DNA of 64,000 nt from Litorivita sp050633545. Its GTDB lineage: Bacteria; Pseudomonadota; Alphaproteobacteria; Rhodobacterales; Rhodobacteraceae. Where the stretch lies: contig JBOEGS010000003.1 in NCBI GenBank assembly GCA_050633545.1, forward strand, positions 79,792 to 143,791, written 5' to 3'. Position 1 is the stretch's first letter; each line of letters opens with the position of its first letter. The notes under the pieces were generated by a model. The model worked only from the letters and a program-made list of their open reading frames with translations. It had not been told where the DNA came from and did not search any database. The position numbers were made by a program, and so were the translations under genes. Below, one piece after another: positions 50,736 through 58,258 of this stretch.

Positions 50736-53449
50736 TGCTCAATCTGTTGGTTGCGGTTTGCCTTGGCTATGTCGCTTTTTTGTTTTTGGTGGCCTTCGGG
50801 GCCGAACGCGCGGCCAAACGCGGGCGCGGGGCGTTCTTGCGCTCGCCTTGGGTCTATACGCTGTCGTTGTCGATCTATTGCACGGCTTGGACGTTCTATG
50901 GCGCGGTGGGATCGGCGGCGCGCAGCGGGCTTGAATATGTCGCCATCTATATCGGCCCGACGATTGTCATGGTCGGATGGTGGTGGGCCTTGCGCAAAAT
51001 CGTGCGCATCGGGCGGCGGCAACGGATCACCTCGATCGCCGATCTGATTTCCTCGCGCTATGGCAAATCCAACCTTCTGGCGGTCTTTGTCACGCTCTTG
51101 TCGGTGATCGGCACCACGCCCTATATCGCCTTGCAACTGCAGTCGGTGACCTTGAGCTTTGCCAGCTTCTCATATGCCGATGGCGGTGCGAATTTCGGCA
51201 ATGCGCAATCGACCGCCTTTTGGGTCGCGCTGGGCCTGTCTTTGTTTACGGTGCTGTTCGGCACGCGCAATCTGGATGCGAACGAGCGCCACCACGGGGT
51301 GGTCATGGCCATCGCGGTTGAGGCGGTGGTCAAGCTTTGCGCGCTTTTGGCGGTCGGGATTTTCGTGGTCTGGGGCTTGGGCGGCGGTGTGGGCGCGGTG
51401 ATGGCGCGCATTGACGCGTCGCAATTGGGCGAATGGCAGGTCCATGGCGGGCGCTGGAGCGCGTTGATTTTCCTGTCGGGCGCGGCGTTTTTGTGCCTGC
51501 CGCGGATGTTTCAGGTGCTGGTCGTCGAGAATGAGGATGAAAGCTACCTGCGCCTCGCCTCATGGGCTTTTCCGGCCTATCTGATGCTGATGAGCCTCTT
51601 CGTGCTGCCGATTGCGGTGATCGGGCTTGATCTGATGCCCCTAGGCTCGAACCCCGATCTTTTTGTCCTGACGCTGCCTTTGGCCGAGGGGCGCGATGGT
51701 TTGGCGCTTTTGTCGTTTCTGGGCGGGTTTTCTTCGGCCACCTCGATGGTGATTGTCGCCTCCATCGCGCTGTCCACCATGGTGTCGAACCATGTGGTCA
51801 TGCCGATCTGGCTCAAATTCGCGGGCGGCGGCGGGGCGACGGTGTCGGGCGATGTGCGCCATGTGGTGCTCTTGTCGCGGCGCATCTCCATTGCGGGGGT
51901 GGTGTTCTTGGGCTACCTCTATTTCCGCCTCTCCGGCGGCGGCACGGCGCTTGCGGCCATCGGGGTCGTGTCCTTTGCGGGGGTGGCACAGTTCTTGCCC
52001 GCGCTTTTGGGCGGAATATTCTGGCGCGGCGCCACGCGGATCGGCGCCTTGATCGGCATTTCCATCGGTTTTTTTGTTTGGGCCTATGTGATGCTCTTGC
52101 CCAGCTTTGGCGTTGGTGCGGTGCTCAGCGAGGCGGTGTTTACCGATGGGCTTTTTGGTCTGGGCTGGCTGCGCCCCGAGGCTTTGTTCGGGGTCGAGGG
52201 GCTTGACCCTCTGGCCCATGCGGTCATGTGGTCGATCGGTCTGAATTTATTGGGATTTGTTGTCGGCTCGCTGCTCAGCTTCCCGCAGCCTCTGGAGCGG
52301 TTGCAAGGCGCGCAATTCGTCAATGCGCTCGATTATGCGCAAAGCGCGCGCGGCTGGTCCGCCGCGGCGGCGCAAAGCGAGGACCTCATGGTCATGGCGC
52401 AGCGGATTTTGGGTGCGGCGCAGGCGCAGGCCCTGTTTCAAAAACAGGCAGAAGAACAAGGTTTGGCGGGCTATCTGCCCGAGCCGACCTCTGATTTCTT
52501 GCAATTGCTGGAGCGCGAATTGTCCGGTTCAGTCGGGGCGGCAACGGCCCATGCGATGGTGGCGCAAATCGTCGGCGGCGCGATGGTGTCGGTCGAAGAC
52601 CTGATGGCCGTGGCCGACGAGAGCGCGCAGATGATGGAATACTCCAGCCAGCTTGAGGCCAAATCATCGCAATTGACCCGCACCGCACGCCAGTTGCGCC
52701 AAGCCAATGAAAAACTGACCCAGCTTTCGGTGCAAAAAGACGCGTTTTTGAGCCAGATCAGCCATGAATTGCGCACCCCGATGACCTCGATCCGCGCGTT
52801 TTCGGAAATCTTGCGCGACACGGACGGGCTGACGGGCGCGCAGAAGGCGAAATACTCGTCGATCATCCATGATGAAGCCATCCGTTTGACGCGGCTTTTG
52901 GATGATCTTCTGGACCTGAGCGTGTTGGAAAACGGGCAGGGGAGCCTCAACCTGTCGCGCGGGCGGCTTGGCGATGTGATTGATCATGCGCTGGCGGCGG
53001 CGGGTTTGGACGGCGCGCGCGCGCAGGGCGCGGCGGGGGCGATGCGCATCACCCGCACGATGTCGCAAGAGGGGGTAATGATCGAAACCGATCTCGACCG
53101 ATTTGCGCAGGTTTTCATCAACTTGATCGCCAATGCGCAAAAATATTGTGATGCGAATACGCCGCATCTCGATATCCGCACGCAGGTCTCGGCCAAAGCC
53201 GTGGTGGTGGATTTTATCGACAACGGCAGCGGCATCCCGCGCGACGCGCAAAGCGTAATTTTCGAGAAATTCTCCCGCATCGGCGAGCAAAAAGCCGGAG
53301 GGGCGGGGCTGGGGCTGGCGATTTGCCGCGAGATCATGGCGCGGCTGGGCGGCACGATCAGCTACCTGCCCGGACAGGGCGGTGCGGCCTTCCGTGTCAC
53401 ACTGCCGCTGGAAAATCCGCCCAAGCGATCAATTTCTGCACCGCAATAA
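50735..53449 (+). CDS. Sodium:solute symporter/histidine kinase hybrid (CrbS/CbrA-like)
   Basis: The 904-residue protein joins an SSF transporter domain of about 13 spans (residues 1-530) to a STAC-like linker (FLQLLERELSGSVGAATAHA near 590) and a full histidine kinase. The phospho-accepting His is near residue 677 in SQISHELRTPMTS. The ATPase motifs are INLIANAQKYC, DNGSGIP and GGAGLGLAIC. Kinases of this architecture sense or respond to transported substrates; CrbS controls acetyl-CoA synthetase in Vibrio and CbrA controls carbon use in Pseudomonas. There is no C-terminal receiver here. The location beside the acsA operon fits acetate or short-chain-acid signalling (inference). Confidence 0.9.
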   Translation: MLNLLVAVCLGYVAFLFLVAFGAERAAKRGRGAFLRSPWVYTLSLSIYCTAWTFYGAVGSAARSGLEYVAIYIGPTIVMVGWWWALRKIVRIGRRQRITSIADLISSRYGKSNLLAVFVTLLSVIGTTPYIALQLQSVTLSFASFSYADGGANFGNAQSTAFWVALGLSLFTVLFGTRNLDANERHHGVVMAIAVEAVVKLCALLAVGIFVVWGLGGGVGAVMARIDASQLGEWQVHGGRWSALIFLSGAAFLCLPRMFQVLVVENEDESYLRLASWAFPAYLMLMSLFVLPIAVIGLDLMPLGSNPDLFVLTLPLAEGRDGLALLSFLGGFSSATSMVIVASIALSTMVSNHVVMPIWLKFAGGGGATVSGDVRHVVLLSRRISIAGVVFLGYLYFRLSGGGTALAAIGVVSFAGVAQFLPALLGGIFWRGATRIGALIGISIGFFVWAYVMLLPSFGVGAVLSEAVFTDGLFGLGWLRPEALFGVEGLDPLAHAVMWSIGLNLLGFVVGSLLSFPQPLERLQGAQFVNALDYAQSARGWSAAAAQSEDLMVMAQRILGAAQAQALFQKQAEEQGLAGYLPEPTSDFLQLLERELSGSVGAATAHAMVAQIVGGAMVSVEDLMAVADESAQMMEYSSQLEAKSSQLTRTARQLRQANEKLTQLSVQKDAFLSQISHELRTPMTSIRAFSEILRDTDGLTGAQKAKYSSIIHDEAIRLTRLLDDLLDLSVLENGQGSLNLSRGRLGDVIDHALAAAGLDGARAQGAAGAMRITRTMSQEGVMIETDLDRFAQVFINLIANAQKYCDANTPHLDIRTQVSAKAVVVDFIDNGSGIPRDAQSVIFEKFSRIGEQKAGGAGLGLAICREIMARLGGTISYLPGQGGAAFRVTLPLENPPKRSISAPQ

Positions 53450-53515
53450 AGGGCAAGTTAACCAAATCCCCGATAGGTTACCCCAAATGGATCCGCGAAA
53501 GGCGGTGTGAGGGGT

Positions 53516-54742
53516 ATGGCAGAAGCTCGTTCGAATGCAGTTTTACGGCGCAAGGCAAGCGCAGCGCGTGAGGTTTATCAATCTCGCGCGATGTCGCTTG
53601 GCAAGGCGATCCGTTTGGCCATGGCCAAATCTGCGGACGAGTTGTTCGACATGCCGCTGGCCGTGACCGGCGTCGAGCAAAAGGTCTACCAACAAGACGC
53701 TTTGCAAGGGGTGATGTCGGACGATGCGCTTTTGGTGCTGCTCGACGGGCCGGACGGCGCGCGCGGCGTGATCAGCTTTGATATTCAAACGCTTGCCGCC
53801 TTGATCGAAGTGCAAACCACGGGCCGCGTGGTGCCAAAACCCGCCGATGCGCGCGCGCCGACCCCGACCGACGCGGCGATGATGGCGCCTTTGGTCGATG
53901 ATATGCTGCGCCGCTTTGCCGCTAACCTTGCCGAGGAGGAGCAAGGCTATTGGGTGCGCGGCTATAGTTTCGGGGTGCGGCTGGAAAACCTGCGGATGAT
54001 GGGGTTGGCGCTGGAATCTCCTGATTTCAACCTGCTGCGCGTCAATCTTGATCTATTTGCCGGGGCGAAACAGGGCGAAATGGTCTTGGTTCTGCCGGTG
54101 GTGGAAAAACCGCGCATCCCCTTGGCCGAAGGCGAGAAAATGCCCGACATCGGCGCGCAGATGGGCGAGGCGCTGATGCGCTTGCCCGCGCAAATTGATG
54201 CGGTGCTATGCCGGATCGTGATGCCCCTGTCGGCGGTCGGAAAGCTCAAAGTGGGCGATGTCCTGCCGATCGAGCGCGAGGCGCTGAGCGATACGATTTT
54301 GGAAGTCGGCAAAAAACACAAGCTTGCCGAAAGCCGTCTGGGGCAAATGAACGGATTTCGCGCGGTGCGTTTGATTATGGATCGCCCCGATGGGACGATG
54401 GAGGCCGACGAGGACCATTATGGCGCCGATTTGAGCGGCGCGGCGCCCGATTTTTCCGCCAAAAAGGACAAAGGCGCACCGGCGCTGGCCGATCCCGGCG
54501 GCGCGATGGATGGCGATCTGGGATCAGATTTTGGCGGCTTGGATGATCTGGGCGATTTGCCGGACCTAAGTGATCTGCCCGATCTGGACGGCGGCGGCGC
54601 CGACGATCTGCCTGATCTGTCCGATCTGGGCAGCTTTGACGGGGGCGGCGATCTGCCCGATTTGGGCGATCTGCCCGATCTTGGTGATTTGCCGGATCTG
54701 GGCGAGTTTGGCGAGCTGTCGGATCTTCCGGCGCTGGATTGA
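53516..54742 (+). CDS. FliM-like protein with SpoA domain and DLPDL repeat tail
   Basis: The 408-residue protein has a FliM-type middle domain and a SpoA domain near residues 230-300 (LSAVGKLKVGDVLPIEREAL and a closing AVRLIMDRPDG), as in switch proteins FliM/FliN/YscQ. The first 30 residues are basic (AEARSNAVLRRKASAAREV). From about residue 340 the tail is acidic with at least eight copies of a DLxDLPDL-like unit. No other flagellar or type III secretion gene lies in the window. The ATG at 53516 has GAGGGG close upstream. The true role is uncertain. Confidence 0.8.
   Translation: MAEARSNAVLRRKASAAREVYQSRAMSLGKAIRLAMAKSADELFDMPLAVTGVEQKVYQQDALQGVMSDDALLVLLDGPDGARGVISFDIQTLAALIEVQTTGRVVPKPADARAPTPTDAAMMAPLVDDMLRRFAANLAEEEQGYWVRGYSFGVRLENLRMMGLALESPDFNLLRVNLDLFAGAKQGEMVLVLPVVEKPRIPLAEGEKMPDIGAQMGEALMRLPAQIDAVLCRIVMPLSAVGKLKVGDVLPIEREALSDTILEVGKKHKLAESRLGQMNGFRAVRLIMDRPDGTMEADEDHYGADLSGAAPDFSAKKDKGAPALADPGGAMDGDLGSDFGGLDDLGDLPDLSDLPDLDGGGADDLPDLSDLGSFDGGGDLPDLGDLPDLGDLPDLGEFGELSDLPALD
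54541..54738 (+). repeat. In-frame DLPDL/DLGDL coding repeats
   Basis: The 3' end of the FliM-like gene is built of short units such as GATCTGCCCGAT coding for D-L-P-D-L and D-L-G-D-L. They keep the frame and vary at third positions, so they are protein-level repeats. Confidence 0.85.
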
Positions 54743-54790
54743 TGTAACGCTTAAGCTTTGCTCGCTACACATCTGTAGAAAAAGAAAAAT

Positions 54791-54815
54791 GCGCGGGATT
54801 TTGTCCCGCGCGTTT
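54791..54815 (+). terminator. Rho-independent terminator after the FliM-like gene
   Basis: GCGCGGGA and TCCCGCGC form an 8-bp stem around TTTTG, followed by GTTTT. Confidence 0.85.
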
Positions 54816-54837
54816 TGATATTTGGGTGGGGGCAACC

Positions 54838-55269
54838 TTACGGTTTCGGGGCGGCCAAAGCCTCCAAAGTCGGGCGCAACCCGTCGAGTTGATAGCCCGC
54901 TTTTGCGGTCGCGGCGATGATCTCGTCGGTTGGCATTTGCCCCGCCTGCATCAAGGACCAGATCACCGAGCAGCGCGTGCCCGAGGCGCAATAGGCCAGA
55001 ACCGGCCCCGCGCTGCCCTCCATCGCGGCTTTTTGCGCCGCGATGTTGTCGGGGTTCATGGTTTGATGCGTCAGGGGGATGACGTGAAAGGCGATCCCCG
55101 CCTCGGCCGCCGCGGCGGCCATGGCATCGGCTTGCAGCGGGGGCGGGTTTTCCGCATCCGGCCGATTGCAAATGACGGTGGTGAAGCCCTCGGCCTTGAG
55201 GGCTGCGAAGTCTTGCGGCTCAATCTGCGGCGAGACGGCGTAGCGGGGGGTGATGTTGCGAATATCCAT
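54838..55269 (-). CDS. DUF442/TIGR01244 sulfurtransferase-phosphatase fold protein
   Basis: The 143-residue protein matches the DUF442 family: MDIRNITPRYAVSPQIEPQD at the start and a cysteine-phosphatase-like loop VLAYCASGTRCSVIW near residue 88. In Blh/BigR-type operons this domain is fused to or encoded beside persulfide dioxygenase and probably handles sulfane sulfur. It is the last gene of the minus-strand sulfur operon, 9 bases after the YeeE gene. Confidence 0.9.
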   Translation of the reverse strand: MDIRNITPRYAVSPQIEPQDFAALKAEGFTTVICNRPDAENPPPLQADAMAAAAAEAGIAFHVIPLTHQTMNPDNIAAQKAAMEGSAGPVLAYCASGTRCSVIWSLMQAGQMPTDEIIAATAKAGYQLDGLRPTLEALAAPKP

Positions 55270-55278
55270 ATCTTTGCT

Positions 55279-55710
55279 TTAGGCCGCAACAGCGGTCCTG
55301 TCCAGACGCGCGCGCAGCATCGGCGCAAGCGCCATACCGCCCAGCATCGCCCCGACAAAGACCACGCCTTCGATCCCGTTATAGCTCAGCGAGGCAATCG
55401 CCGGACCAGGGCACAGGCCCGCAAGACCCCAGCCCAAACCAAAGAGCACCGAGCCAAGCGCGAGGTTGCGATCGACCTCGGCAATCGGCGGGGGCGGGAA
55501 GCTGCCACCTGCGATCGGGCGCGCATTGCGGGTCAGGCGCCATGCGATCATCATCGGCAAAATCGCGCCGCCCATGACAAAGGCCAGCGTCGGATCCCAA
55601 GCGCCAAAGACGTCAAGCCAGCCTTGCACCTTGGCGGTGTCGGTCATGCCCGAGATGAAAAGACCGGAGCCGAACAGGCCCCCTGCGATCAGGGCTATCA
55701 AGATATGCAT
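55279..55710 (-). CDS. YeeE/YedE-type half-transporter (DUF6691)
   Basis: The 143-residue membrane protein has four spans and the half-repeat signature GLFGSGLFISGMTDTAKVQG with a conserved cysteine in LAGLCPGPAIASL. It pairs with the gene just upstream; together they equal one full YeeE/YedE transporter such as SoxT. In Serratia and Pseudomonas the equivalent PmpA/PmpB pair moves sulfur species. Its ATG at 55710 lies within the stop of the preceding gene (TGATG). Confidence 0.9.
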   Translation of the reverse strand: MHILIALIAGGLFGSGLFISGMTDTAKVQGWLDVFGAWDPTLAFVMGGAILPMMIAWRLTRNARPIAGGSFPPPPIAEVDRNLALGSVLFGLGWGLAGLCPGPAIASLSYNGIEGVVFVGAMLGGMALAPMLRARLDRTAVAA

Positions 55711-56135
55711 CAGATCACTCCCAAAATGTGGCGGAAGAACACGACGGACAGACCGCCGGCGAGGATGTAAAAAACGGTGGCCGTCATGCCGCGCAAGGAA
55801 AAGCGCGAGATGCCACATACCCCGTGGCCCGAGGTGCAGCCATTGGCGATGCGCGTGCCGATGCCGACCAAAAGCCCTGCCGCGATCAGCACGACAAGGT
55901 TTCCGGTCACATGGGTGTCAACGCCCGAATAGAACGGCATCAGCAGCATCGGCATGATGAAGACCCCTGCGAGAAAGGCGATGCGCTCCTTGCCGGTGGA
56001 CCAGCCCGATTTATCGACCAAACCGCCGATAATGCCGCTGGCCCCCATGATGCGGCCATTGCCCAAAAGGTAGGTCGCCCCGCCCAGTCCGATGAGCAGG
56101 CCGCCCGCCAGCCCCCAGATCCAATCCATTTCCAT
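55710..56135 (-). CDS. YeeE/YedE-family half-transporter
   Basis: The 141-residue membrane protein has about four spans and carries GLGGATYLLGNGRIMGASG and the cysteine pair block IANGCTSGHGVCGISRFSLRG. It is the other half of the two-gene sulfur transporter, with which it is translationally coupled. Together with the persulfide dioxygenase it probably serves uptake or export of sulfane sulfur. Confidence 0.9.
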   Translation of the reverse strand: MEMDWIWGLAGGLLIGLGGATYLLGNGRIMGASGIIGGLVDKSGWSTGKERIAFLAGVFIMPMLLMPFYSGVDTHVTGNLVVLIAAGLLVGIGTRIANGCTSGHGVCGISRFSLRGMTATVFYILAGGLSVVFFRHILGVI

Positions 56136-56309
56136 GTCGCGTTTCCTTTGTCAGTTTCCATGGCCGCGCGTGTTGCTCGCGCGGCAAAAGTCGATGGGCC
56201 TTGCTTGCGGGTTCGCAGCCGCGCGGCAAGGCAGGCCGGCCCTCAAGGGGCCGCGCCGTTATTGGCGGGAGCAGTGAGATAAGTCGCCTCGCTCCCTCTC
56301 GCAAGTGGG

Positions 56310-57173
56310 TCAGATTTTATTGACCGGCACCTTGAGGAAGACATCGCCCTTTTCATCCGGCTCGGGCATGTTGCCCGCCCGCATGTTCACCTGCAGCGAG
56401 GGGATGATCAGCTTGGGCATGGCCAAAGTGGCATCGCGCTCGTCGCGCATTTTGACGAAGTCGTCTTTGCTCTTGCCCGCGCCAACGTGGATATTGGCGG
56501 CCTTTTGCTCGCCCACGGTGGTCTCCCATGCGTAATCCTCACGGCCGGGGGCCTTATAGTCGTGACCGACAAAGATGCGGGTCTCGTCCGGCAGGGCGAG
56601 GATTTTTTGCACCGAGTTGAACAGCATCTCGGAAGAGCCGCCAGGGAAATCGCAGCGCGCCGTGCCAAAGTCGGGCATGAAGAGCGTATCGCCAACAAAG
56701 GCCGCATCGCCGACCACATAGGTCAGGCACGCGGGCGTGTGGCCCGGTGTGTGGAGCACATCGCCGCGCAGCTGGCCAATGTGAAAGCTGTCGCCTTCGA
56801 CAAAAAGTTGGTCAAATTGTGAGCCATCGCGCTGAAATTCTGTGCCTTCGTTAAAAACCTTGCCAAAGGTGTCTTGCACGATGGTGATGCGGTCGCCGAT
56901 GCCGATTTTGCCGCCGAGGCGTTCTTGCAAATAGGGCGCCGCCGAGAGGTGGTCGGCATGCACATGGCTTTCGAGCAGCCATTGCACGTCAAGCCCTTCG
57001 GCTTCGACATAGGCGATGATCGCATCGGCCGAACGCGTGTCGGTGCGGCCCGAGGAATAGTCAAAATCGAGCACGCTGTCGACGATGGCGCAGGCGCTGC
57101 CTGTGGGGTCTTTGACCACATAGGAAATGGTGTTTGTCGCATCGTCGAAGAAAGCTTTTACGTCAGGTTTCAT
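56310..57173 (-). CDS. Persulfide dioxygenase-like MBL-fold hydrolase (ETHE1/Blh type)
   Basis: The 287-residue metallo-beta-lactamase-fold protein has the metal motif ESHVHADHLSAAPYL near residue 69, further ligands in LHTPGHTPACLTY and VGDTLFMPDFGTARCDFPGG, and IFVGHDYKAPGREDYAWETT near the end. FGTARCDFPGG is typical of ETHE1/Blh persulfide dioxygenases, which oxidise glutathione persulfide to sulfite. It is the first gene of the operon with the YeeE pair and the DUF442 gene. A 174-base gap separates it from the next gene. It is preceded by a SoxR-like site. Confidence 0.92.
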   Translation of the reverse strand: MKPDVKAFFDDATNTISYVVKDPTGSACAIVDSVLDFDYSSGRTDTRSADAIIAYVEAEGLDVQWLLESHVHADHLSAAPYLQERLGGKIGIGDRITIVQDTFGKVFNEGTEFQRDGSQFDQLFVEGDSFHIGQLRGDVLHTPGHTPACLTYVVGDAAFVGDTLFMPDFGTARCDFPGGSSEMLFNSVQKILALPDETRIFVGHDYKAPGREDYAWETTVGEQKAANIHVGAGKSKDDFVKMRDERDATLAMPKLIIPSLQVNMRAGNMPEPDEKGDVFLKVPVNKI

Positions 57174-57203
57174 AGGGTAATCCTCCGGTTTGACAAAACA
57201 TAT

Positions 57204-57220
57204 AACATAATTTGCATGTG
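57204..57220. promoter_or_regulatory. SoxR/BigR-like operator upstream of the persulfide dioxygenase gene
   Basis: AACATAATTTGCATGTG is AT-rich with ACAT/ATGT symmetry. Its first 14 bases match 12 of 14 with the site in the soxS-soxV gap. It overlaps promoter-like TTGCAA and TTATAT elements on the minus strand. Binding by SoxR is inferred. Confidence 0.55.
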
Positions 57221-57303
57221 TTGCAAGGGGGGCGGTTGATGTGGGTCAAAGTTTCTGCGCGCGGCCGCCGCTATAATGGGGCAAAGTTTAGGGAGACCAT
57301 GAC

Positions 57304-57621
57304 ATGACAGCCTATACCGCAGCCAAAGCCAAATTGCTTGCACGTCTTAAGGAGCTGGACGGGCGGCTTCATGATATCGAGGCCGAGTTGGAGACACCGC
57401 ATTCCAAGGATTGGGATGAAATGGCGGTCGAGCGCGAGGGCGATGAGGTCCTCGAAGGGCTGGGCGAGGCGGGTTTGCAGGAAATCGCGCGGATAAAGGC
57501 GGCCTTGCAACGTTTGCGCGAGGGCACTTACGGTGATTGCGTGCGTTGTGGAGGAGAGATTTCAGCGCAGCGTCTGGAGGTTTTGCCCGACACGCCCTTT
57601 TGCAAGACCTGCGCGGCCTAG
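57304..57621 (+). CDS. TraR/DksA-family zinc-finger protein
   Basis: The 105-residue protein has an N-terminal coiled coil (TAAKAKLLARLKELDGRLHD) and a C4 zinc finger CVRCGGEI...PFCKTCAA at the end, as in short DksA/TraR relatives. DksA binds in the RNA polymerase secondary channel; the acidic tip residues (around DEMAVEREGDEVLE) are not the usual DxxDxA, so ppGpp-type control should not be assumed. An AGGGAGACC site precedes the ATG. Confidence 0.9.
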   Translation: MTAYTAAKAKLLARLKELDGRLHDIEAELETPHSKDWDEMAVEREGDEVLEGLGEAGLQEIARIKAALQRLREGTYGDCVRCGGEISAQRLEVLPDTPFCKTCAA

Positions 57622-57759
57622 GGCCGAGGTATTATACCAGAGGTCTTGCACCATAGGTGCCGCGCAAGGCGGGCTGGCCCTGCGACAAGACCAAGATCCG
57701 AATGGCAGTATCAATTCACCGGCTTTTCTGCCCGAGCCACACCAAAGGAGGAGAGATCA

Positions 57760-57975
57760 ATGAAGACCCCGTCTTTTGAAGGCCAGATCGAAGCACTGGA
57801 AGCCGCCGTCGCGGCGGCTGATGGCAAGACCCGCGTGGCGCTGCAGCAAAAGGTGCATGCTTTGGTTCTTGAAATGAAGCGCCACGGCGTTCCGGTGCCC
57901 GCGCATCTGAGCCATATCGATTGCGAATTGACCGATGAGGCCGTCGAGGCGCAATTCGACAATCTTCCGGTCTAG
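57760..57975 (+). CDS. Small conserved protein of unknown function
   Basis: The 71-residue protein has a strong AAGGAGGAGAG site 5 bases before the ATG, which supports translation. It is helical: EGQIEALEAAVAAADGKTRV, QQKVHALVLEMKRHGVPVP and an acidic ending. There are no membrane spans or signal. I do not recognise the family. It lies 138 bases after the DksA-type gene and is followed by a terminator. Confidence 0.75.
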   Translation: MKTPSFEGQIEALEAAVAAADGKTRVALQQKVHALVLEMKRHGVPVPAHLSHIDCELTDEAVEAQFDNLPV

Positions 57976-58030
57976 GCGGCTTTTGGCTGTTGTCCTTGAG
58001 AGGGCGCAGGCGCATAGGGCCAGATCAACG

Positions 58031-58064
58031 GACCTTGGCGCCGCCGCGTGCCAAGGTCTTTTTT
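58031..58064 (+). terminator. Rho-independent terminator after the small protein gene
   Basis: GACCTTGGC and GCCAAGGTC form a 9-bp stem with a GC-rich loop, followed by six T residues. Confidence 0.88.
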
Positions 58065-58155
58065 CGTGCAAACTGTTGCATTAACGATTCCCTTCGCCGG
58101 TGATCGTCAGCCGCGCCGCGCCGCGTGCTTGCGTTGCGCTGCGCGCTGCGTAGAC

Positions 58156-58224
58156 TTTGCAAAACACGGGTTGAACGCGCTGCAAAAGCGGCGGCAGGAC
58201 GGCGCGCGCGCTTTGCAGTGCAAC
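58156..58224. promoter_or_regulatory. ScfR/RamB-like boxes upstream of the FadJ-like gene
   Basis: A perfect TTTGCAAA (58156-58163) is followed by CTGCAAAA (58180-58187) and TTTGCAGTGCAA (58212-58223), 35-100 bases before the start. They resemble the boxes upstream of the acsA transporter operon. Function is inferred and sites this short can occur by chance. Confidence 0.35.
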
Positions 58225-58258
58225 GCGCGCGAGAACACGCCGCCGGTCAGGAGGGAAA

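Noticed and set aside
54541..54738. Short regular repeats resembling a CRISPR-like array
   Set aside because: The units are 12-15 bases without spacers and are in frame within the FliM-like gene, so they are coding repeats.
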